Positions 6,394 through 10,264 of a stretch of 10,264 bases of DNA are shown here, in pieces. A model generated the notes under the pieces. It was given only the letters and a program-made list of their open reading frames with translations. It did not search any database and had not been told where the DNA came from. The number at the start of each line of letters is the position of its first letter. Position 1 is the stretch's first letter. Position numbers and translations under genes: made by a program. The stretch covers positions 1 to 10,264 of the forward strand of contig DFYP01000067.1 in NCBI GenBank assembly GCA_002382645.1, in the 5' to 3' direction. The DNA comes from Desulfovibrio sp. UBA4079. Its GTDB lineage: Bacteria > Desulfobacterota > Desulfovibrionia > Desulfovibrionales > Desulfovibrionaceae.

Positions 6394-7452
6394 CTAGGCG
6401 CCCTCCTCCTCTTTGGCGGCGGACGCCGCTTCCTCGAGCGCCTTCTTGACCTCGCGCTCGATTGAATCCTTCTTGTCCTTCTCGGCCTGTTCCTTGGCCT
6501 TGGCCAGCTTGGCGTCGTTGTCGGCCTGGTTGGCCGCCACCGCCGTCTTCACGGCCTCCTTCCTCTCCTCGTCGGCCACCTTGCCGTTGCGCTTGGAGAT
6601 GGCCCAGATGCCGCCCAGGAGGGCGGGCCAGACCGCGGCCACCATGGGCACCACGGCCAGCGCCCCGGAGGTCAGCTCGGGCGCGCTGGTCACGCCCAGG
6701 TCCTCGCGCATGCCGATCTCTTTGAACGGCACGCCCGAGAGGTACAGCCAGTTGGTGCCGCCCATCTCGGACTCGCCGTAGACGTGGTCCACGTAGCGGC
6801 CCGGGAAGGCCTCGATGCGGGCGTGGGCGATCTTCAGGATGTCCTTGCGCTTGCCGTAGACCAGGGCCTCCTTGGGGCAGGCGCCCACGCAGCCGGGCAT
6901 GGTCAGCTCGCCGCTTTCGATCTGCGGGTGGCACATGGTGCACTTCATGACCCGGGGGGTCAGGGGCTCGTCGTACTCGTAGGCCGGCACGTTGAACGGG
7001 CAGGCCATCATGCAGTAGCGGCAGCCCACGCAGACCGAGGCGTCGTAGGTCACGGAGCCGTCCGGGTTCTTCTTGAAGGCCCGGACGAAGCAGGCCGAGG
7101 CGCAGGCCGGCTCCTGACAGTGGTTGCACTGGAGCTTGCGGAACACCGGGGCCGCGGCTCCGGCGGGCTGGTAGCGGTTGACCACGGTGTAGGCCTTGGC
7201 CGTGGTGCGCCGCTCGCCGTCCAGGACCTTCAGATCGTCGAAGGGCTTGGCCGGGGCGGGCAGCTTGTTGACCTTGTTGCAGGCGGCTTCGCATTTGCGG
7301 CAGCCGATGCAGCGCGTGGCGTCGAAGAGGACGGCCTTGGCGTCGGGATATCCTTCGAAATGGACGTTGCCTGCGGCCTGGGCCGGGGTTTTCCCGAGGG
7401 CCAGACCCGCGCCGGCGACGCCCATGAGGGCCAGGAACTTTCTGCGTCTCAT
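6394..7452 (-). CDS. hmcB: Hmc complex ferredoxin-type subunit HmcB
   Basis: A 352-residue iron-sulfur protein, probably exported by the Tat system: it starts MRRRKFLALMG, followed by a hydrophobic stretch ending PAQAA. Four [4Fe-4S] sites of the NrfC/PsrB type are complete: Cys48/51/54/58, Cys109/112/117/121, Cys141/144/147/151 and Cys171/174/188/192. A single membrane span lies at about 262-285 (SGALAVVPMVAAVWP onward), placing the Fe-S domain in the periplasm and the last 67 residues, rich in Lys, Glu and Ala, on the cytoplasmic side. It should take electrons from HmcA and hand them to HmcC. The ribosome site GAGGAG sits upstream of the ATG at 7452; the gene starts 30 nt after hmcA and abuts hmcC. 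Confidence 0.95.
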   Translation of the reverse strand: MRRRKFLALMGVAGAGLALGKTPAQAAGNVHFEGYPDAKAVLFDATRCIGCRKCEAACNKVNKLPAPAKPFDDLKVLDGERRTTAKAYTVVNRYQPAGAAAPVFRKLQCNHCQEPACASACFVRAFKKNPDGSVTYDASVCVGCRYCMMACPFNVPAYEYDEPLTPRVMKCTMCHPQIESGELTMPGCVGACPKEALVYGKRKDILKIAHARIEAFPGRYVDHVYGESEMGGTNWLYLSGVPFKEIGMREDLGVTSAPELTSGALAVVPMVAAVWPALLGGIWAISKRNGKVADEERKEAVKTAVAANQADNDAKLAKAKEQAEKDKKDSIEREVKKALEEAASAAKEEEGA

Positions 7453-7482
7453 GACGGACTCCTCACTATTCTGGCGTTCCCG

Positions 7483-9159
7483 CTACTTCTTGCGGGGCTT
7501 GTGGCAGCCGTTGTTGCAGTCGGTGGCCACCGGCTTCTCGAGCTTCATGGCCTTGTGGCAGCCCATGCACTGGTCGTGGTAGGCGGCCTTGAGGCCGGGC
7601 CGCGCCGGCTCCTTGGCGGAGAACGGCTTGGCGTGGCAGCTGGCGCAGGAGGGCGGGGTCTTGGAGACCGGGCTGTTGTGGTGGCAGCCGCGGCAGACCG
7701 TGCCCTGGTCGCTGTGGAAGAAGCCGGCCAGCTTGTCGTCCTTCATGTTCTTCAGGAGCGTCATGACGATCTTGCGGTGCGGCAGTTCGCTGGGCTCGTA
7801 CTCGTCCACCAGCCCCTTGATCATGACCTTCTCGGGGATGTCGTCCTGGGCGTAGATCTGGGCCTCCATCTTGCGGGCGCTCAGATACGGCTCGGCCAGG
7901 GTCTTCTCCTCCTCGATCTTCATGGTGGAGAGGGCCGCGGGGTCCAGGGCCGGCATTCCGGCAACGGGCTCGGCGTGGCACTTGGCGCAGGTCTGGGGCT
8001 CGGGCTTCTTGACCTTGTCCGAGGCCTTGTGGCAGCCCGCGCACTTGGGCTCGGCCTGGCGGGTCTGGTGGCAGCCGGCGCAGGAGCGCTGGGTCTCCAT
8101 GCGGTGCATGGCCTGCTCCAGGGTCACGAAGTTGCTGTCCTTGGTGCCCTGGGTCGTGTGGCACTTGGTGCAGGAGTCCAGGGACTTGTGGTGGCAGGCC
8201 CGGCAGGTGTCGTTCTGCTGCTCGTGGGTCTTGTGGTCGAAGGGCACCGGCCGCATGGCGTAGATCTTGGCGCCCTCGGCCACCGCGGCCTTGTCCACGT
8301 TCACGCTGATGACCGCGGCGTCGGGCTGGTTGCGCTTCATGCGCGGCAGCTCACCGACCTTTTCCAGGGCCTTCTTGTTGTTGTCCTTGATGGCCTTCTG
8401 GGCTTCCGTGCCGTGGCAGCCCGCGCAGCGCACCGGGCCGGAGGCGATCTTCTTGGCCTCCATGGACTGGTGGCAGAGCACGCAGTCGTTGTGCGCGGCC
8501 TGGCGGAAGCTCTTCACTTCCACGCCCAGGGTCTGGTCCTGCTTGGGCGCATCCAGGTGGCAGTAGCGGCAGGTGCCTTCCTTGCCCTTGGCCCAGAGGG
8601 TCTTCTTGGCGGCCTTGTCATACTCGTGGTGGCAGCGGCCGCAGTTGTCCTTGTCCCCGGAGGGCGAGGCGATGTCCTTGGAGCCCGAGTGGCGGTAGTG
8701 CAGGACATTGGTGAAGCCCATGTCCAGCTGGGTCCCGGCCGGGGCCTTGGGGTTGTGGCAGGCACGACACTCGCCGTCCTGCGGCCCGGCCTTCTGGCCC
8801 TTGGCCGCGGTCTGCTTGTGGCAGGCCAGGCAGTTGTCGTGGTAGGCGGACTTCAAGGCGGCCGCCCCCCCGTCCTTGACGCGCATGAACTTGAGGGAGA
8901 GCTTGCCGTTCTCCTCCTTGTGGCAGGCCGTGCAGTCCTTGCCCGCCTTTTTCACGGCGTCCGAGTGTTTGTCGTGGGGGAAGGCCACGGGCGGCAGTTC
9001 GAGCTTGCCGTAGGCGGCCATGGTCTCGATCCGGATGACGTCCGGCCGCTCGGCCGAACCCTTGGTCTCGTTCGCCCCTCCCGCCTCGATGCAGAACACC
9101 GACACGGCGGCGAACGCGCACAGGATTCCAGCCCATTTCAGCAGTGGTCTCGCCTTCAT
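7483..9159 (-). CDS. hmcA: High-molecular-weight cytochrome c HmcA (16 hemes)
   Basis: A 558-residue periplasmic cytochrome with a Sec signal (KARPLLKWAGILCAFAAVSV, cleavage probably near residue 29). Heme sites begin at Cys76, 110, 131; 173, 197, 226, 245; 319, 330, 360, 373; 391; and 489, 505, 531, 548. Fifteen are CxxCH; the last is CNNGCH. This 3+4+4+1+4 grouping matches the known Hmc architecture: one triheme and three c3-like tetraheme domains plus one isolated heme. There are 15 further histidines able to be sixth ligands. HmcA accepts electrons from periplasmic hydrogenase or formate dehydrogenase through cytochrome c3 and passes them to HmcB. I chose the ATG at 9159 because GAGGA lies 9 nt before it; an in-frame GTG at 9177 would add six residues but lacks a spaced ribosome site. 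Confidence 0.97.
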   Translation of the reverse strand: MKARPLLKWAGILCAFAAVSVFCIEAGGANETKGSAERPDVIRIETMAAYGKLELPPVAFPHDKHSDAVKKAGKDCTACHKEENGKLSLKFMRVKDGGAAALKSAYHDNCLACHKQTAAKGQKAGPQDGECRACHNPKAPAGTQLDMGFTNVLHYRHSGSKDIASPSGDKDNCGRCHHEYDKAAKKTLWAKGKEGTCRYCHLDAPKQDQTLGVEVKSFRQAAHNDCVLCHQSMEAKKIASGPVRCAGCHGTEAQKAIKDNNKKALEKVGELPRMKRNQPDAAVISVNVDKAAVAEGAKIYAMRPVPFDHKTHEQQNDTCRACHHKSLDSCTKCHTTQGTKDSNFVTLEQAMHRMETQRSCAGCHQTRQAEPKCAGCHKASDKVKKPEPQTCAKCHAEPVAGMPALDPAALSTMKIEEEKTLAEPYLSARKMEAQIYAQDDIPEKVMIKGLVDEYEPSELPHRKIVMTLLKNMKDDKLAGFFHSDQGTVCRGCHHNSPVSKTPPSCASCHAKPFSAKEPARPGLKAAYHDQCMGCHKAMKLEKPVATDCNNGCHKPRKK

Positions 9160-9168
9160 AACATCCAG

Positions 9169-9173
9169 TCCTC
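9169..9173 (-). promoter_or_regulatory. hmcA ribosome binding site (decides the start)
   Basis: GAGGA lies 9 nt before the ATG at 9159, a normal spacing. The alternative GTG at 9177 sits within GAGGTG and has no separate upstream site, so the ATG is preferred. Confidence 0.6.
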
Positions 9174-9240
9174 GCACCTCTTTGATTTGATGGACAAAGA
9201 GCCTCCAGACTCCCCCGGGCGGCGCTTGAGCACATCAGGA

Positions 9241-9269
9241 CCGGAGGCGACGCCCGTGAACGCCTCCGG
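9241..9269 (-). repeat. Perfect 9-bp inverted repeat in the hmcA leader
   Basis: CCGGAGGCG at 9241-9249 and CGCCTCCGG at 9261-9269 are perfectly complementary with an 11-nt loop. It lies 82 nt upstream of the hmcA ATG and would form a stable stem-loop in a leader transcript. No T-run follows, so it is not a terminator. Confidence 0.45.
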
Positions 9270-9293
9270 AAACCTTGCGAAGGGAATGCTCGC

Positions 9294-9313
9294 GCCCCGG
9301 ACCGCGCCGGGGC
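9294..9313 (-). repeat. Perfect 7-bp inverted repeat in the hmcA leader
   Basis: GCCCCGG at 9294-9300 and CCGGGGC at 9307-9313 with a 6-nt loop. It is a second GC stem upstream of the 9-bp repeat. It could fold in the leader or be a chance event in GC-rich DNA. Confidence 0.35.
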
Positions 9314-9354
9314 CTTGGGGAACCGATGAACGTGGGGAATGCTCTCCTGAGAAC

Positions 9355-9381
9355 TAAATCATACTCTTTGGGTATGAATTA
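9355..9381. promoter_or_regulatory. 27-bp near-palindrome, candidate operator for hmc
   Basis: Ten-base arms TAAATCATAC and GTATGAATTA, separated by 7 nt, pair at nine of ten positions; the inner six (TCATAC/GTATGA) are perfect. It overlaps the -10-like TATGAT on the minus strand, the place expected for a repressor. Rrf2, encoded at the end of the operon, is the obvious candidate ligand, but the sequence is not a recognisable IscR-type site and binding is inferred. Confidence 0.45.
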
Positions 9382-9487
9382 ATTCCTACAAAGTCACTAT
9401 GAAATTGTGAAGGGTTCGTCAAGGGAGTTCCCCCCACAACGGTAGGGTTTTTTTCAGAAAGAACGGAATAGTGCGGAATTTCTCAAT

Positions 9488-10264
9488 CTATTTAGTGACT
9501 GGAGGATCAAACGGAGAGGCCCCGGCAGGAACCTCCCCAGAGGGGGCCCCGGGCGCGGCCTGAGGCGCGGCCCCGGGCGCGGGGTCGAAGGGCGAGGTTC
9601 CCGGGGCCAGGTTCTCGGGGCCCGCGGGGGCTCCGGGCTTCACCGCCCGCCGGATGTCCAGGCCCATGCCCCGGCCGGTCTGCTCAAAGGAGCCTTGGGC
9701 CAGGCGCAGGGAGCCCATGGGCTCCACCTGGATGGCGGCCGTGGCCTGCACCGGGCAGCGGTTCTCGCAGGAGCCGCAGCCCACGCAGCGCGTGCCGAGC
9801 ACGAACGGCACGGTCACGGGCGAGGACTCCACCCGGCGCATCTCGATGGCCCCGTAGGGGCAGACTTCCTTGCAGACCAGGCAGGGCTTGCCCCATTCCC
9901 AGGCCAGGCATTTCTGGCGCAGGACCACGGCCGTGCCCATCTTGGCCCACATCTTCTCGTTCAGGGGCAGGGGCCGCACCGCGCCCGTGGGGCAGACCCG
10001 GCCGCACTCGGCGCAGTCCGGGTCGCAGGCCCCGCGCCGGGCCATGGCGATGGGGCTGAACAGGCCCCAGACCCCGGCCTGGAGCCAGGCGGGCTGGAGC
10101 GTGTTCGTGGGGCAGCTTGTGATGCACTCGCCGCAGCGCAGGCAGCGGGCCAGGAAGGCCTCCTCGGGCAGGGCCCCGGGCGGCCGCACCCGGTCCGGGT
10201 CCACCACGGTGCCGGCCACGCCCTCCTTGAGCGCGGGCGAGTCCAGGCCGGACAGGGCCAGGGC
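9488..10264 (-). CDS. Polyferredoxin, NapH/NapG-like 4Fe-4S protein (3' part; 5' end outside window)
   Basis: The reading frame is open to the right edge, so only the C-terminal 258 residues are visible; the GTG at 10219 is internal and not the start. The visible part begins ALALSGLDSPALKEG, then GTVVDPDRVRPPGALPEE, and carries four [4Fe-4S] sites: CLRCGECITSCP, CDPDCAECGRVCP, a site with CLVCKEVCP preceded eight residues earlier by another Cys, and CVGCGSCENRCP. This layout is known from membrane-linked proteins with an N-terminal NapH-like part and a C-terminal NapG-like part, often next to DUF362 genes; the membrane part would lie outside the window. The last 40 residues are Pro/Ala/Gly-rich with two SPFDP copies. 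It lies 328 bp upstream of hmcA in the same direction. Its electron partner is unknown; it could feed a membrane redox chain. Confidence 0.85.
   Translation of the reverse strand, partial: ALALSGLDSPALKEGVAGTVVDPDRVRPPGALPEEAFLARCLRCGECITSCPTNTLQPAWLQAGVWGLFSPIAMARRGACDPDCAECGRVCPTGAVRPLPLNEKMWAKMGTAVVLRQKCLAWEWGKPCLVCKEVCPYGAIEMRRVESSPVTVPFVLGTRCVGCGSCENRCPVQATAAIQVEPMGSLRLAQGSFEQTGRGMGLDIRRAVKPGAPAGPENLAPGTSPFDPAPGAAPQAAPGAPSGEVPAGASPFDPPVTK

Larger units (their letters stand above)
9160..9487 (-). promoter_or_regulatory. hmc upstream region: promoter and leader
   Basis: This 328-bp gene-free stretch is AT-rich at 9350-9487, unlike the rest of the window, and GC-rich nearer hmcA. The best -10-like hexamer in the hmc direction is TATGAT (9363-9358, five of six consensus bases), with no good -35 at 16-18 nt. 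A second weak option is TTGACG (9422-9417) with CATAGT 15 nt on. If the first is used, the leader is about 190 nt long. No hairpin plus T-run terminator was found for the upstream polyferredoxin gene, so read-through into hmcA is possible. Confidence 0.55.

Noticed and set aside
9160..9177. GTG at 9177 as the hmcA start
   Set aside because: It would add six residues before the signal peptide, and it lacks a correctly spaced ribosome site, while the ATG at 9159 has GAGGA 9 nt upstream.
6784..9357. An 857-codon open frame on the plus strand
   Set aside because: It is antisense to hmcB and hmcA, with biased composition and no recognisable domain; the other strand has 15 CxxCH motifs.
9405..9422. 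CRP/FNR-type (HcpR-like) site TTGTGA-N6-CGTCAA
   Set aside because: Only one half-site is good; the other matches three of six bases, so it is not distinguishable from chance.
9428..9456. Intrinsic terminator-like sequence on the plus strand (weak stem then seven T)
   Set aside because: The stem is six pairs with a mismatch, and no plus-strand gene leads into it; in the minus direction it has no T-run after a stem.
9464..9479. Direct repeat CGGAAT, two copies 10 bp apart
   Set aside because: Only six bases and two copies directly after the polyferredoxin gene; too short to call a binding site.

Overview
The window is GC-rich and every supported gene lies on the minus strand. Gene content and order point to a sulfate-reducing bacterium of the Desulfovibrionales. 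The key evidence is a complete hmcABCDEF-rrf1-rrf2 block, the transmembrane high-molecular-weight cytochrome (Hmc) redox complex with its two linked regulators, in the order known from Desulfovibrio vulgaris. No RNA genes, insertion sequences or CRISPR arrays were seen.

Layout in the direction of transcription (right to left): (1) 10264-9488, the 3' part of a polyferredoxin with four [4Fe-4S] sites and a Pro/Ala-rich tail; its 5' part is outside the window. (2) 9487-9160, an AT-rich to GC-rich upstream region with a 27-bp near-palindrome overlapping a -10-like hexamer and two leader inverted repeats. (3) 9159-2942, hmcA (16-heme periplasmic cytochrome c), hmcB (periplasmic ferredoxin-type subunit with a membrane anchor), hmcC (NrfD-like membrane protein), hmcD (51-residue membrane protein), hmcE (NarI-like cytochrome b subunit) and hmcF (cytoplasmic HdrD-like Fe-S protein), with gaps of 0 to 33 nt. 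(4) 2941-2085, a perfect 13-bp GC hairpin, then rrf1 (single-domain response regulator) and rrf2 (founder-type Rrf2 regulator with an IscR-like cysteine set). (5) 2084-1968, a spacer with a four-run G tract on the plus strand, C-rich and G-poor in the transcript. (6) 1967-1, a tightly coupled set: a YedE-type selenium-metabolism membrane protein, a TusA/YedF-like carrier, a putative Se/S carrier protein (DUF3343, PF11823) with an extra C-terminal region, and the start of an unidentified gene running off the left edge.

Proposed working: HmcA collects electrons in the periplasm from hydrogenases or formate dehydrogenases via type I cytochrome c3. HmcB, C, D and E move them through or across the membrane, and HmcF presents them to cytoplasmic disulfide or thiol chemistry linked to sulfate reduction. 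Rrf1 and Rrf2 are the linked regulators. The neighbouring genes look like selenium uptake and carrier proteins. Since many Desulfovibrio periplasmic formate dehydrogenases and [NiFeSe] hydrogenases need selenocysteine, placing this module beside hmc is a plausible, unproven functional link.
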